A DNA stretch of 64,000 nucleotides from Acinetobacter guillouiae CIP 63.46 (GTDB lineage: Bacteria > Pseudomonadota > Gammaproteobacteria > Pseudomonadales > Moraxellaceae): contig NZ_KB849283.1 of the NCBI RefSeq assembly GCF_000368145.1, positions 1,328,324-1,392,323 on the forward strand. Direction: 5' to 3'. The translations under genes and the position numbers were made by a program. This document shows, one piece after another, positions 26,499 to 36,610 of this stretch. Position 1 is the stretch's first letter. Each line of letters opens with the position of its first letter. Below the pieces are notes generated by a model. That model did no database searches and was not told the DNA's origin. It saw only the letters and a program-made list of their open reading frames with translations.

Positions 26499-26760
26499 CT
26501 AGAGAATTTTAACTACGCCATTAATCAGATCAGGTGTTATTTTATCTGTAATTACATAAGCATATAGTTCGTCTTGCTTCAAGTTGTCCTTTTAAATTTC
26601 GCACACCTTGTATATTTTTCTTAACTTCAGAGCGTAAAACAATAATCACTTTAGTTAAATAGAGATAACCCACCTCTTTTACGACATCCCCTATCTTCAT
26701 CTTATCAATAGCACGAGCAGATCATGCCATTTTCTTTTTGTTGCTAATTTCCGCACTCAT
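26499..26760 (-). pseudogene. Decayed small gene of unknown function
   Basis: Starting at an ATG (26760) with AAGGA upstream, the frame reads MSAEISNKKKMA, one TGA stop, then SARAIDKMKIGDVVKEVGYL and YLTKVIIVLRSEVKKNIQGV and RNLKGQLEAR. A one-base shift then continues as YAYVITDKITPDLINGVVKI to a stop at 26499. The coding-like pieces on both sides of one stop and one frameshift point to an ~86-residue protein gene that has been lost. I do not recognise the family. Confidence 0.55.
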
Positions 26761-26991
26761 CTTCGGATTCCTTTTTGTGAATCAGCCTCAATTTGTTAAG
26801 ATGGCGACCGAGAGAAACCAATTTGTTTCCTCACACATTGTTGACTCAATTTTGGCACTAATAAAAGTACACTAAAGCGATGCTTTTTCCTTTGCTTAGG
26901 TCAGATTTGCACAGAAGTTGTTAGAATTGGTTAGATAGCCAAACTTTCAAAATAAACTTATTTATTATTTAAATTTAGAGATTTAACATAC

Positions 26992-29646
26992 ATGAATAGC
27001 ATGGAAACAATGGCTGACTTATCCTCCCACACCCCTATGATGCAGCAATATCTAAAAGTAAAAATGCAGCATCCACACTCTTTAATGTTCTATCGCATGG
27101 GCGATTTTTACGAACTGTTCTTTGACGATGCAAAAAAAGCCGCAAAACTTTTGGGTATTACCCTCACTCATCGTGGTAAAGCCAATGGTGAACCTATTCC
27201 AATGGCAGGTGTTCCATACCATGCTGCGGAAGGCTATTTGGCGCGTTTGGTTAAAAAAGGCGAAGCGGTTGTCATCTGTGAGCAAATTGGTGAAGTCACA
27301 GGTAAGGGACCTGTTGAACGCGGTGTAGTGCGAATTATTACCCCTGGAACATTGACCGATGATGCCCTGTTAACCGCAACACAAGCATCGAATCTTGTTG
27401 CAATCTGCTTTCAACAAAACCAAATTGGTATGGCACTACTGGATTTAAGTGCGGGTATTTTTAAAGTTCAACAACAAGAATTTAAATCTGAAAGCTTGGC
27501 GATTGAATTAGCTCGCTTAATGCCAAGTGAGATATTGGTCGATGAGGACATTGTCGACCCAAATATTATTGAAGATATTAAACGACAAATTGAATGCCCG
27601 ATTACCAAACGGCCCAATGTCGATTTTAATTTAAATAACGCACAAAAAACCTTATGTGACCAATTCGCAGTTTCCACACTTTCTGGTTTTGGTATTGACC
27701 ATCTACCCTTGGCTAAAGCGGCTGCCGCTGCACTGATTCATTATGCCAAAGAAACTCAAAAAACTGCGTTACCACATATTCGTTCAATTAAATTAGAACA
27801 AAGCTCAGATTTTATTGCACTTGATCCTGTTACACGCCGTAATTTAGAAATTATTGATCCTTTATTTGAGCACGGCATTTCGCTGTTTAGCTTAATCAAT
27901 GACTGCCAAACAGCAATGGGCGGACGATTGCTGGCACGTACCTTGATGCAGCCCATTCGTGATACTCAAATCTTAGATGCACGTTTAGATGCAACGGATA
28001 CTTTACTGAAAGGCTACCATGAAAGTCCTGTTCGCTTAGTCTTAAAAGAAATTGGCGATATTGAACGGGTTTTAAGTCGTGTTGCACTTGGCAGTGCACG
28101 TCCTCGTGATTTGGTGCAGCTTCGTCAAGCATGTGCACAAATCCCATTTTTAAGACATGCAATCCAACCGATTCTTGAAACTCAACAATCTAAATTGATT
28201 GTGCAATTGAATGAAGAATTGGGCGATTTTAATGGATTACACCAACGTTTACTGTCTGCGATTGTTGAACATCCTCCTGTACTATTGCGTGATGGCAATG
28301 TAATTGCAGAAGGTTTTGATGATGAGCTCGATGAACTGCGCAAAATCCGTGATCACGCAGGCCAATTCCTGATTGATTTAGAAATCAAAGAGCGAGAAAA
28401 CACAGGCATCAATACCCTGAAGATTGGTTATAACCGTGTCAGTGGTTACTATATCGAACTCACCCGTGCCCAAGCTGAACAAGCGCCTGATCATTACATC
28501 CGTCGTCAGACGTTGAAAAATGCCGAGCGTTATATCACTCCAGAGTTAAAATCTTTTGAAGATAAAGTGCTTTCCAGTGAATCACGTGCGCTTGCGCGAG
28601 AAAAACTACTCTTTGAAATGTTACTGGAAGAATTAAGAGCGGATATTGCCAATTTACAAATGATGAGTGCATCGATTGCCCATATCGATTTATTGGCAAA
28701 CTTTGCCCATCAAGCCCGTTTGAATAATTGGAATCGACCTGAATATAGCCCAGAAATCGGGATCAAAATTACCGCAGGTCGCCACCCTGTAGTTGAGTCA
28801 CTCAGTAAAACACCATTTACCCCTAACGATACCCTACTCGATTTCAATCATCGTATGGCGATCATTACAGGGCCAAACATGGGCGGAAAATCAACCTTTA
28901 TGCGTCAAACTGCTCTGATTAGTTTGCTGGCGTATTGTGGTAGTTTCGTCCCAGCTAAAACAGCGAAGTTAGGACCAATTGACCGTATATTTACTCGAAT
29001 AGGCTCTGCTGATGATTTATCTACTGGTAAATCTACCTTTATGGTGGAAATGACAGAAACATCTCAGATTTTGCACCATGCAACCAATCAGTCTTTGGTG
29101 CTTATGGATGAAGTTGGTCGTGGTACAAGTACTTATGATGGACTATCCCTAGCTTGGGCATGTGTGCTTGATCTAACCAAACGAATCAAATGTTTATGTC
29201 TCTTTGCCACACATTATTTTGAATTAACTGAACTTTCAAAAGAAGTGGCTATTGATAACTACCATGTGACTGCCAAAGAGTTAAATGGTAATTTGATTCT
29301 ATTGCATAAAGTACAACAAGGTCCTGCCAGCCAAAGTCATGGTTTACAAGTTGCAAAACTTGCGGGGATCCCTGCGGGGGTGATTAAAGAAGCGCAAAAG
29401 CGTTTAAAAATTTTAGAGAAACAACAACAGCAACAATTGCAATCCGTTGTGCAAAATGACTTATTTGCAGAAGTTGAAACCGTTGAGCCTGAAAAGTTTG
29501 AACACATCATTGAAATTGAAAAAGTCGTTGAAGTTGAAAAATCATCACCAGTACTCGATGCTTTAGCAAATATTGATGTCGATGATTTAACCCCTCGCCA
29601 AGCGCTTGATCACCTCTATGCATTAAAAGCAGCACTAAATGCATAA
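26992..29646 (+). CDS. mutS: DNA mismatch repair protein MutS
   Basis: 884 residues, normal MutS length. The mismatch-binding domain begins with [20 protein letters not shown] and contains the Phe-X-Glu motif region ([11 protein letters not shown]). The ATPase has Walker [10 protein letters not shown] (627-635), Walker B/signature [16 protein letters not shown] and the ATH of LFATHYFEL. The C-terminus has a Gln-rich segment ([10 protein letters not shown]), then the dimer/tetramer-forming helices ending [14 protein letters not shown]. It recognises mismatches and recruits MutL. It stands as a single gene with ~190 bp to the next. Confidence 0.98.
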   Translation: MNSMETMADLSSHTPMMQQYLKVKMQHPHSLMFYRMGDFYELFFDDAKKAAKLLGITLTHRGKANGEPIPMAGVPYHAAEGYLARLVKKGEAVVICEQIGEVTGKGPVERGVVRIITPGTLTDDALLTATQASNLVAICFQQNQIGMALLDLSAGIFKVQQQEFKSESLAIELARLMPSEILVDEDIVDPNIIEDIKRQIECPITKRPNVDFNLNNAQKTLCDQFAVSTLSGFGIDHLPLAKAAAAALIHYAKETQKTALPHIRSIKLEQSSDFIALDPVTRRNLEIIDPLFEHGISLFSLINDCQTAMGGRLLARTLMQPIRDTQILDARLDATDTLLKGYHESPVRLVLKEIGDIERVLSRVALGSARPRDLVQLRQACAQIPFLRHAIQPILETQQSKLIVQLNEELGDFNGLHQRLLSAIVEHPPVLLRDGNVIAEGFDDELDELRKIRDHAGQFLIDLEIKERENTGINTLKIGYNRVSGYYIELTRAQAEQAPDHYIRRQTLKNAERYITPELKSFEDKVLSSESRALAREKLLFEMLLEELRADIANLQMMSASIAHIDLLANFAHQARLNNWNRPEYSPEIGIKITAGRHPVVESLSKTPFTPNDTLLDFNHRMAIITGPNMGGKSTFMRQTALISLLAYCGSFVPAKTAKLGPIDRIFTRIGSADDLSTGKSTFMVEMTETSQILHHATNQSLVLMDEVGRGTSTYDGLSLAWACVLDLTKRIKCLCLFATHYFELTELSKEVAIDNYHVTAKELNGNLILLHKVQQGPASQSHGLQVAKLAGIPAGVIKEAQKRLKILEKQQQQQLQSVVQNDLFAEVETVEPEKFEHIIEIEKVVEVEKSSPVLDALANIDVDDLTPRQALDHLYALKAALNA

Positions 29647-29836
29647 GCAGTAACAGCTATCCAGTCTAAGTAAGTTTGAAATCCTCTACTTAGGCTGGAA
29701 ATAACTTGCGTCTATTAATCTTTAAAGAGCAATCTAGACGATAACTTAAGCCAGTCTAAAGCGTAAAATAGCACTCCATAATAGGTGATGGAGTACTAAG
29801 TTTTAGGAGAATAATATCAATATCTCACTTAGGCCC

Positions 29837-30352
29837 TTGCAGCTTTCCGATATAGATCTCATTTGGCAACATATTGATCGACGTGAATTAATCACTCAAA
29901 TGTATCTACAACAAAAGCAAAATTTACATTTGGTCGATTGTTTTTATGATGTGCAAAGCTGGGATGAATATCATTTAGAAAATGATCCCCTGCTGTTAAA
30001 GCAGCATCTTATTCAAGGTGGACGATGTGTGGGCGCATTTAATCAATTGAATCGATTAATTGGTGTGCAACTGGTATCTAATCAAGTCATCACTGATTAT
30101 CCAGAGGCGAAGCTATTACAATATTTTTATGTCGATGCAAATCATCAAGGCCTTGGTCTTGGTACACAGCTCATGCACTCAGCGATAAAATCAGCTGAGC
30201 AACTTGGTGCACAACAACTGTATATTTCAGCAACACCAACCCAGCGTACTGTCGACTTTTATCTTAAACAAGGCGCGCTGGTCTTAGAAAAACCTGATCA
30301 GCAATTATGGGAATTAGAACCTGAAGATATTCATCTTATCTATACTTTGTGA
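29837..30352 (+). CDS. GNAT-family N-acetyltransferase
   Basis: 171 residues counted from a TTG at 29837. The acetyl-CoA loop is DANHQGLGLGTQLMHSAIKS (motif Q/RxxGxG/A) and the following helix/strand fits GNAT folds. The true N-terminus is probably seven codons upstream. AGGAG at 29805-29809 is spaced 6 nt from an in-frame ATC at 29816, and the sequence read from there (xNISLRPLQLSD) is a typical GNAT first strand. No ATG or GTG is available there. The substrate is unknown. It lies alone between mutS and fdxA. Confidence 0.8.
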   Translation: MQLSDIDLIWQHIDRRELITQMYLQQKQNLHLVDCFYDVQSWDEYHLENDPLLLKQHLIQGGRCVGAFNQLNRLIGVQLVSNQVITDYPEAKLLQYFYVDANHQGLGLGTQLMHSAIKSAEQLGAQQLYISATPTQRTVDFYLKQGALVLEKPDQQLWELEPEDIHLIYTL

Positions 30353-30711
30353 TGATCTGACTCATACTGAAAATACAGGTCTAAAGAATTCTAAATAGTT
30401 CTGAATATAGCAATTGGCTAAAAAAACAGCATACCAAGGTAATAACCCCATTTCGCTTCTGTGATTTAGTCTCATATTTATGTTCTTTTTTGAATATGTT
30501 TAGCATTTTTTCACCTATGGCAACATCAAAATTACAGCGCATATTTTAAAAAATGCATAATTCATCACAAGTTAGAAGAATTTTCTATAAAAAAAATTGA
30601 TTTAGCAGGTTCTTCTATATTAAATATCAATAAAAGCAATTGTTAGTTTGCGGCGTTTTCCCTAAAATACAGCATTATTAATTAGAACCATATTTTTAGG
30701 TAGCTGACGCC
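30353..30711. other. Intergenic region upstream of fdxA
   Basis: 359 bp, AT-rich. No ORF or repeat is evident. It should contain the fdxA promoter in its last 100 bp. I see nothing else. Confidence 0.5.
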
Positions 30712-31035
30712 ATGACCTTTGTTGTCACTGAAAATTGTATTAAGTGTAAATATCAAGACTGCGTAGAAGTATGTCCAGTAGACTGTTTTTATGAAGGTCC
30801 AAATTTCCTAGTCATTAGTCCAGACGAATGTATTGACTGTGCGCTATGTGAACCTGAGTGTCCTGCAAATGCAATTTTCTCTGAAGATGAACTCCCTGAA
30901 GGTCAAGAAGTATTTATTGAATTAAATGCTGAACTTGCTCAAAAATGGCCAAACATTACTCAAATCGGTGATCAACCTGAAGATCGTGAAGAGTGGAATG
31001 GTAAAGCCGATAAATTACAATACTTAGAAAAATAA
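30712..31035 (+). CDS. fdxA: 7Fe ferredoxin FdxA
   Basis: 107 residues. The N-terminal half carries [18 protein letters not shown] (Cys9, 12, 17, 21, 25) and then [15 protein letters not shown]. This is the [3Fe-4S]/[4Fe-4S] pattern of Azotobacter-type FdI/FdxA proteins. The C-terminal half ([20 protein letters not shown]) is the conserved extension of that family. It is a cytoplasmic low-potential electron carrier whose partner is unknown. A strong terminator follows directly. Confidence 0.96.
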   Translation: MTFVVTENCIKCKYQDCVEVCPVDCFYEGPNFLVISPDECIDCALCEPECPANAIFSEDELPEGQEVFIELNAELAQKWPNITQIGDQPEDREEWNGKADKLQYLEK

Positions 31036-31045
31036 GTATTGTATA

Positions 31046-31073
31046 AAAAAGATCAGCTTAGGCTGATCTTTTT
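31046..31073 (+). terminator. Terminator of fdxA
   Basis: AAAAAGATCAGC and GCTGATCTTTTT form a 12-bp stem with a 4-nt loop, 10 nt after the fdxA stop. Confidence 0.85.
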
Positions 31074-31175
31074 GCATTTTAATATGTAAATTGTACATTT
31101 ATTTGCAATTTATCCATAATACACGCGCCAAACTAGACTAAAATAGCCCGTTACTTGCTTTAGCTAATATTGAGA

Positions 31176-31895
31176 ATGAAATTTATTTTGAAAGGTTTAC
31201 TTGCTGTCGGTGTTACTACAATGATTCTGGCTGGATGTACATCTTCCCCTCAAAAGAATCCAACAATTAGCACGTCGCATGGTCAGCGTATTTACATCCC
31301 CGAAGAAAAAATTACGATTGAGCGACCCATTCCTCCTAAAACGATGCCTTCATCTTATCGCCAATGGCTGATCTATGGAGACAATCAATCACGTGCACGT
31401 GATTATGAACGTTTTCTTGAACAAAATAATGCTGGAAATATTATTCCTAGTTTTGAGTTATTTAAAACTGCACGGGATTGGGACAAGTGTGGTAAGTCTG
31501 AATATATGATTCCAAGCCGTGAGCTTTGGAGTAATCAATTACCGACATTAAAAGTATTTAAATACTTGGTTGCTTCTAAAGTTCTGACTGATTTTACTGT
31601 AACCTCAGTATATCGAGACTTACCTTTAAACCAATGTGCCGGTGGTGCTGGATCTTCACGTCACCTATTCAATTCAGCCATTGATTTCCGTATTGGGCCA
31701 GAAAATCCGCAACCTCAAGATTATGCGTATATTGAACATACCAAATTCAAATTATGCCAGTTCTGGTCGCAGTATGGTCAAAGCTTAAACATGGGCTTAG
31801 GACTGTATGCTTCAGGGCAAATCCATATTGATACTCAAGGATATCGTACTTGGGGACCTGATCTCACCCGTAATAGCTCAATGTGTAATTTTTAA
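31176..31895 (+). CDS. Lipoprotein with peptidase M15 (D-Ala-D-Ala carboxypeptidase-like) domain
   Basis: 239 residues from the ATG at 31176. The lipobox MILAGC places the lipidated Cys at 21, so the protein is membrane-anchored. The C-terminal domain has SVYRDLP, SSRHLFNSAIDFR (His163, Asp170) and the later GQIHIDTQGYRTWG. This matches the HxxxxxxD...H zinc site of M15A/VanY-like peptidases. It probably trims peptidoglycan stem peptides in the periplasm. A bidirectional terminator separates it from the convergent ddc-dat pair. Confidence 0.8.
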   Translation: MKFILKGLLAVGVTTMILAGCTSSPQKNPTISTSHGQRIYIPEEKITIERPIPPKTMPSSYRQWLIYGDNQSRARDYERFLEQNNAGNIIPSFELFKTARDWDKCGKSEYMIPSRELWSNQLPTLKVFKYLVASKVLTDFTVTSVYRDLPLNQCAGGAGSSRHLFNSAIDFRIGPENPQPQDYAYIEHTKFKLCQFWSQYGQSLNMGLGLYASGQIHIDTQGYRTWGPDLTRNSSMCNF

Positions 31896-31984
31896 TACCC
31901 CATATTCAATTTAAAAGAAATCAATAAGATCTCTTTTTTATGACCAAGTCTTTGATCATATTTTAGATCAAAACACCCTTAAAT

Positions 31985-32020
31985 AAAAAACGCCCGATGA
32001 AATTCATCGGGCGTTTTTTT
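31985..32020. terminator. Bidirectional terminator between M15 lipoprotein and ddc
   Basis: 10-bp arms CGCCCGATGA and TCATCGGGCG with an AAT loop, with A-tract on one side and T-tract on the other, serve both convergent genes. Confidence 0.85.
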
Positions 32021-32066
32021 GAAATAAAATCAATCTATTTCAAACGTCAATCAACTGGATATCAAT

Positions 32067-33599
32067 CTAGTCAATTGCAGGCGTATAGGTACCATCAGCA
32101 ATCGCATCTTTAATACGATCCGCTTCTTCTAACACCAAGGCAAGAAGATTCTTCACGTTTTCTAAAGTTGCAACTGGACTTAAAGTGGTCATTTTCAAAG
32201 ATTGAACCTGTCCAACTTTAGTTACACCAATATTAGCTTCACCACGCGCAAATAATTCATCTGCAACGTTTTGGTTCAAAGTATCAAGCAATTCAACTGG
32301 ATAATTATCAGGTATTACACGGAATAATACCGATGCAAATTGTGGATCAACCAGCATTTCCAAACCAGCAGTAGCATTGATGTAATCTGCCACTTCACGA
32401 GTTAGCTTAACGCCATGGTCAATCATTGAACCATAAAGCTCTTCACCTAGGTTTTCAATCGTCATCCACAATTTCAATGCATCAAAACGGCGTGTAGTTT
32501 GTAGAGATTTAGACACTAGGTTCGGTACACCATGTTCTTCATCATAAGCAGAATTTAAATATTCAGCTTCATAATGCATGAAACGATAGTTCGCTTCATC
32601 TTTCAACAAGAACGCACCACATGAAATACTTTGGAAATAATGCTTATGGAAATCCAATGTAATCGAATCAGACAATTCAATACCATCAAGCATTGAACGG
32701 TAGTCATTCGATAAGATCAGTGCACCACCCCACGCTGCGTCGATATGCATCCACGCGCCATATTTATTGGTGATTTCACGCACTTTCTTCAATGGATCAA
32801 TCGCACCTGCATCGGTTGTCCCTGCAGTCGCAACGACACAAGCAACAATTTTACCTTCAGCCTGTAAATGCGCCATGGTTTTTTCTAACGCATCAACATC
32901 CATCTGCGCATTTTCATTGACTGGAACAGTCACCACAGATTGGAAGCCCATGCCCATCATCGCCATGTTCTTTTGCACAGAAAAATGTGCATTTTCAGAA
33001 CAGATCACTTTGACATTACGCATGGCATCACTTGGAACGCCATCACGTTGCACAGACCAAGGCAGACCATTTTCGTCTTTCCAGTTCTTGGCAATACACC
33101 AGTCACGCGCTAACAATACGCCCATCAAGTTAGATTGAGTGCCGCCAGAGGTGAACACACCTGCCTGACCTGCACCATAACCTACTTTTTGACGCAGCCA
33201 GTCGATCAATTGAACTTCCATCAAAGAACCTGCTGGGCTTTGATCCCATGAGTCCATTGATTGGTTGGTCGCATTAATCAAGACTTCAGCAATTTGACTT
33301 GTCACCATAGTTGGGCAATGCAAATGTGCTAAAGAGTGTGGATGATGTACTTTCAAACTTTTGTTCAGGAAAAGCTCAACCATACGCTCAAGCGATTGGT
33401 GTAAACCTAGACCTTGTTTAGACGGTGCAAAAGAAATCGCTTCACGAAGTTCTTTAATGCTCCCACCTGTATACATTTTGTCATTTTGCAACCATGCTGC
33501 GACCGCTTTAGTCGCCTCACCCATTGCTGACTCATAGTCAGCAATAGATTGAGCATCATTGCAGAGTAACGCTTTACGATGTTCTGCAAAATCTACCAT
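32067..33599 (-). CDS. ddc: L-2,4-diaminobutyrate decarboxylase
   Basis: 510 residues. It is a PLP-dependent group II decarboxylase that turns L-2,4-diaminobutyrate into 1,3-diaminopropane. Family stretches are [70 protein letters not shown] and the PLP lysine in [12 protein letters not shown]. It lies 3 bp downstream of dat, which makes its substrate. This gene pair is characteristic of Acinetobacter. It is cytoplasmic. Confidence 0.95.
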   Translation of the reverse strand: MVDFAEHRKALLCNDAQSIADYESAMGEATKAVAAWLQNDKMYTGGSIKELREAISFAPSKQGLGLHQSLERMVELFLNKSLKVHHPHSLAHLHCPTMVTSQIAEVLINATNQSMDSWDQSPAGSLMEVQLIDWLRQKVGYGAGQAGVFTSGGTQSNLMGVLLARDWCIAKNWKDENGLPWSVQRDGVPSDAMRNVKVICSENAHFSVQKNMAMMGMGFQSVVTVPVNENAQMDVDALEKTMAHLQAEGKIVACVVATAGTTDAGAIDPLKKVREITNKYGAWMHIDAAWGGALILSNDYRSMLDGIELSDSITLDFHKHYFQSISCGAFLLKDEANYRFMHYEAEYLNSAYDEEHGVPNLVSKSLQTTRRFDALKLWMTIENLGEELYGSMIDHGVKLTREVADYINATAGLEMLVDPQFASVLFRVIPDNYPVELLDTLNQNVADELFARGEANIGVTKVGQVQSLKMTTLSPVATLENVKNLLALVLEEADRIKDAIADGTYTPAID

Positions 33600-33602
33600 G
33601 AA

Positions 33603-34976
33603 TTAAGCGCCTCGAACTGCAATAAGAGCCTCTGCAACCGCTTTCTTAAAGCGCGCAATAGCTTCTTCACATTCTTCTTGAGTAATGATCAATGGGCAAA
33701 GTAAACGAATCACTGTACCGCTACGGCCGCCTTTTTCTAACAATAATTTATTGTTAAAACATGCCGTTTGAATTGCAGCAGCCAACTGTGAATCCGCAGG
33801 AAGAGAACCCATATGATCCGCTTGCTTACGCTCATCCACAATTTCGATACCGATCATTAAACCGCGACCACGAACATTACCAATACATGGGAATTCTTGC
33901 GCTAATTTTTTCAATTCAGCTTGTAAGAAATCACCACGTTGTTGCGCATTTTGTGCAAGGTTTTGCTCTTTAATGGTATTGATCGTTGCAAGACCAGTAC
34001 CCATTGCAAGTTGGTTACCACGGAAAGTACCTGTGTGACCTGCAGGTTGCCAAGCATCAAACTTACGTTTAATACCCAAAACAGCCAATGGTAAGCTACC
34101 ACCCACTGCTTTTGACATCACCACAACATCAGGTTCAATACCAGCATGTTCAAAAGCAAACATTTTGCCTGAACGTGCAAAGCCCGCTTGAACTTCGTCC
34201 AAAATCAACACAATGTTATGACGCTCAGTCACTTCACGGATTTTTTGCAACCATTTCGCAGGTGCTGTAACCACACCGCCTTCACCTTGAATTGCTTCAA
34301 GAATCACAGCTGCAGGCTTAGTTACACCGCTTTCGACATCTTCAATGAAGTTTTCGAAATAATAAGTTAAGGCATCAACACCTGCTTCACCGCCAACACC
34401 CAACGGGCAACGGTATTCATGCGGGTATGGCATAAATTGTACGCCTGGCATTAAGCCATTTACCGCATTTTTAGCAGATAAGTTACCTGTCATCGCTAAC
34501 GCGCCATGAGTCATCCCATGGTAACCGCCAGAGAAACTGATAACTGTATTGCGACCTGTATAGGTTTTCGCCAATTTAATCGCTGCTTCTGTACCATCTG
34601 CACCAGATGGGCCACAGAACTGTAAGCAATACTCTTCTTGCCCACCCGGAAGTTGTGCAAGCAGTGCTTCAGTGAAAGCATCTTTTAAAGGCGTTGTTAA
34701 ATCTAAAGTATGTAAAGGGAGACCACTCGCTAAAGTGTCTTGAATACTTTTAATCACCGCAGGATGGTTATGGCCTAATGCCAATGTTCCTGCCCCAGCT
34801 AAACAATCGAGGTACTTTGTACCTTCAACATCGGTAACCCAACAACCATGTGCTTCCGCTATCGCTAACGGTAATTTACGTGGATAACTACGAACATTCG
34901 ATTCCATCTGACTTTGGCGAGTCAAGTAGTATTCGTTTGTGGAAGTGGCAGCAGGATTTACAGAAGTAACGCTCAT
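33603..34976 (-). CDS. dat: Diaminobutyrate-2-oxoglutarate aminotransferase
   Basis: 457 residues. It is a class III PLP aminotransferase that makes L-2,4-diaminobutyrate from aspartate semialdehyde and glutamate. Family stretches are [58 protein letters not shown] and the PLP lysine in [18 protein letters not shown]. It is followed 3 bp later by ddc, together giving 1,3-diaminopropane, a polyamine that affects surface motility and virulence traits in the genus. Confidence 0.96.
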   Translation of the reverse strand: MSVTSVNPAATSTNEYYLTRQSQMESNVRSYPRKLPLAIAEAHGCWVTDVEGTKYLDCLAGAGTLALGHNHPAVIKSIQDTLASGLPLHTLDLTTPLKDAFTEALLAQLPGGQEEYCLQFCGPSGADGTEAAIKLAKTYTGRNTVISFSGGYHGMTHGALAMTGNLSAKNAVNGLMPGVQFMPYPHEYRCPLGVGGEAGVDALTYYFENFIEDVESGVTKPAAVILEAIQGEGGVVTAPAKWLQKIREVTERHNIVLILDEVQAGFARSGKMFAFEHAGIEPDVVVMSKAVGGSLPLAVLGIKRKFDAWQPAGHTGTFRGNQLAMGTGLATINTIKEQNLAQNAQQRGDFLQAELKKLAQEFPCIGNVRGRGLMIGIEIVDERKQADHMGSLPADSQLAAAIQTACFNNKLLLEKGGRSGTVIRLLCPLIITQEECEEAIARFKKAVAEALIAVRGA

Positions 34977-35476
34977 ATCGAATTACCATCTCTGATATGG
35001 GTTGAAAGAAATAAGTCGGGTGACTTGTGGTCCTTTGACTCGGTGCTTTATAGAAATCTAGTTAGAGTGCTTTTAATCTTCATAACTAGGAGCGCGATAA
35101 TACAGTTTTTTACAAGAAAATAAATATCTTTTATGTACTTATCCACACTCCATTTATCGAAAAAAACATTTAGCTAAATCTAATTGGTTATTATCATCAT
35201 ACTATGTGACAAAGCAAAGAAAAGCCGATAATTAAAATCACTTTATAAATCTCAACCACTCTGATCATTTTTTACCACAATCAAACTTGATAAGCTTTTA
35301 ATTTTAAAAAAAATTTTACTAAAAATAAAATTGCAATTCATATGCAAATTATTACAAATGCACCACAAAATCTGCCATAGTTTTCCGCAAACCAGATTTA
35401 TGATTAAAAACAGATTCAATTTATACAATATATCTTTCGGTCATAAAATTTAGTCAAACAATTTTAAGGATTCATT
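34977..35476. other. Divergent intergenic region of dat and the SIMPL gene
   Basis: 500 bp, AT-rich towards the right. It must contain both divergent promoters. No ORF with its own ribosome-binding site, and no strong repeat or hairpin is visible. Confidence 0.5.
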
Positions 35477-36184
35477 ATGCGTTATTTAGCTTTAACTACT
35501 TTACTCTTGGGAACCACACTGAGCACAATGACGATGGCAGCAGAAAATGACCCGTTAAACTACAATATTGTCAACGTTCAAGCAGATGCGACACGTCAGG
35601 TGTCTAATGATGAAATGCATGCTGTACTTTTTATTGAGAAAAACAACAAGCAACCTGCTGAGTTATCTTCTCAAATCACCCAGTTAATGAATCAAGCCAT
35701 TAGCATTTCCAAAAAGTATCCACAAGTTAAAGTCGAAACAGGCTCACAAACCACTTACCCTGTTTATGACAATGACAACCAAAAATTGAAAGAATGGCGT
35801 GGTCGTGCAGAAATTCAAATTGAAAGTAAAGATTTTAAAGCGGCAAGCCAATTAATCAACGAATTGCAAACTAGCTTCCAAACACAATCGATTAATTTCA
35901 CAGTGTCTGATGAACAACGTAAAAAAGTTGAAAATGAGTTGATGGTTGAAGCTTCAAAGAACTTTCAGCAACGTGCGCAAATTTTAACGCAAGCGTGGAA
36001 TAAATCGTCTTATAACTTGGTCAATATCAACATCAACACCAGTAACTCTTATCCGCAACCAGTATATGCAGCGCGTGCATCTATGGCTAAGTTCGAAGCT
36101 GCCGATGCCGTTGGTGGTCAAAATATGGCAGCGGGAGAATCAAAAATCACAGTCAATGCCAATGGTTCGATCCAGTTTAAATAA
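35477..36184 (+). CDS. SIMPL (DUF541) domain periplasmic protein
   Basis: 235 residues. A signal peptide ending TMAAEND is followed by a single SIMPL domain (NIVNVQADATRQVSNDEMHA, with the C-terminal VNANGSIQFK). Members include E. coli YggE and BP26; they form periplasmic oligomers and are linked to stress protection, but the molecular role is unclear. TTTAAGGATTC precedes the ATG. Its natural terminator at 36471 is now 286 bp away because a MITE-like element lies between. Confidence 0.85.
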   Translation: MRYLALTTLLLGTTLSTMTMAAENDPLNYNIVNVQADATRQVSNDEMHAVLFIEKNNKQPAELSSQITQLMNQAISISKKYPQVKVETGSQTTYPVYDNDNQKLKEWRGRAEIQIESKDFKAASQLINELQTSFQTQSINFTVSDEQRKKVENELMVEASKNFQQRAQILTQAWNKSSYNLVNININTSNSYPQPVYAARASMAKFEAADAVGGQNMAAGESKITVNANGSIQFK

Positions 36185-36195
36185 GTTTTTGATCA

Positions 36196-36460
36196 GGGTC
36201 TGTAGACATTTCATAAATGGCTTGCGTTGTAGGCTAAAATTGAGCAGGCAAGGCATGAAATGAAGAGAATAGCGAGACTATTTTCGAGTTTCATAACGAA
36301 GGCTGAGATAATTTTAGTCACAACCCTTCGGGACTAGCGTGTTTTTTGCCGCTACGTCGTTACAAACTACTTATTTAGCATGACTAAATTTCGTATTTCG
36401 CGTCTAGTATCGCCTAAAAAACACACGTAGTCGCAAACGTAGACGAATTGTCAACAGCCC
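36196..36460 (+). repeat. MITE-like repeat, copy 1
   Basis: 265 bp, the same orientation as copy 2 at 41016-41294 and closely similar through most of its length. The ends GGGTCTGTAGACA and TGTCAACAGCCC form an imperfect terminal inverted repeat. Inside are further inverted segments (GTGTTTTTTGCC against CGCCTAAAAAACAC). No ORF is present. It is ~14 bp shorter than copy 2 owing to a gap near 36355-36375. The left flank is TCA; no clean target duplication is visible. Confidence 0.75.
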
Positions 36461-36470
36461 CTAATATAAA

Positions 36471-36495
36471 GACCGTGCTTATGCACGGTTTTTTG
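36471..36495 (+). terminator. Terminator, probably of the SIMPL gene
   Basis: ACCGTGC and GCACGGT form a 7-bp GC-rich stem with TTAT loop followed by TTTTTTG. It is the only plus-strand terminator between the SIMPL gene and the TonB-dependent receptor. Confidence 0.75.
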
Positions 36496-36581
36496 CTATT
36501 GCGCTATATAAATTTGCGATTGCAATATAAAAAAGTGAATCTTTGATTAAAAAATCTATTAATTTGAATTAAACAATAGTT

Positions 36582-36600
36582 TTAAATGATAATCATCCTG
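36582..36600 (+). promoter_or_regulatory. Fur box upstream of the TonB-dependent receptor
   Basis: A 19-bp site centred on ATGATAATCAT, which matches the Fur consensus core exactly over 11 bases. It ends 10 bp before the first possible start codon, so Fur with iron should block transcription of the receptor gene. Confidence 0.75.
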
Positions 36601-36610
36601 ATTTAAAAAT

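Larger units (their letters stand above)
25978..26991. other. 1-kb gap before mutS holding a decayed small gene
   Basis: It contains the pseudogene at 26499-26760 and a terminator-like structure at 26241-26321, both minus strand, plus the mutS promoter in the last ~200 bp. No intact ORF of credible coding quality is visible. Confidence 0.6.
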
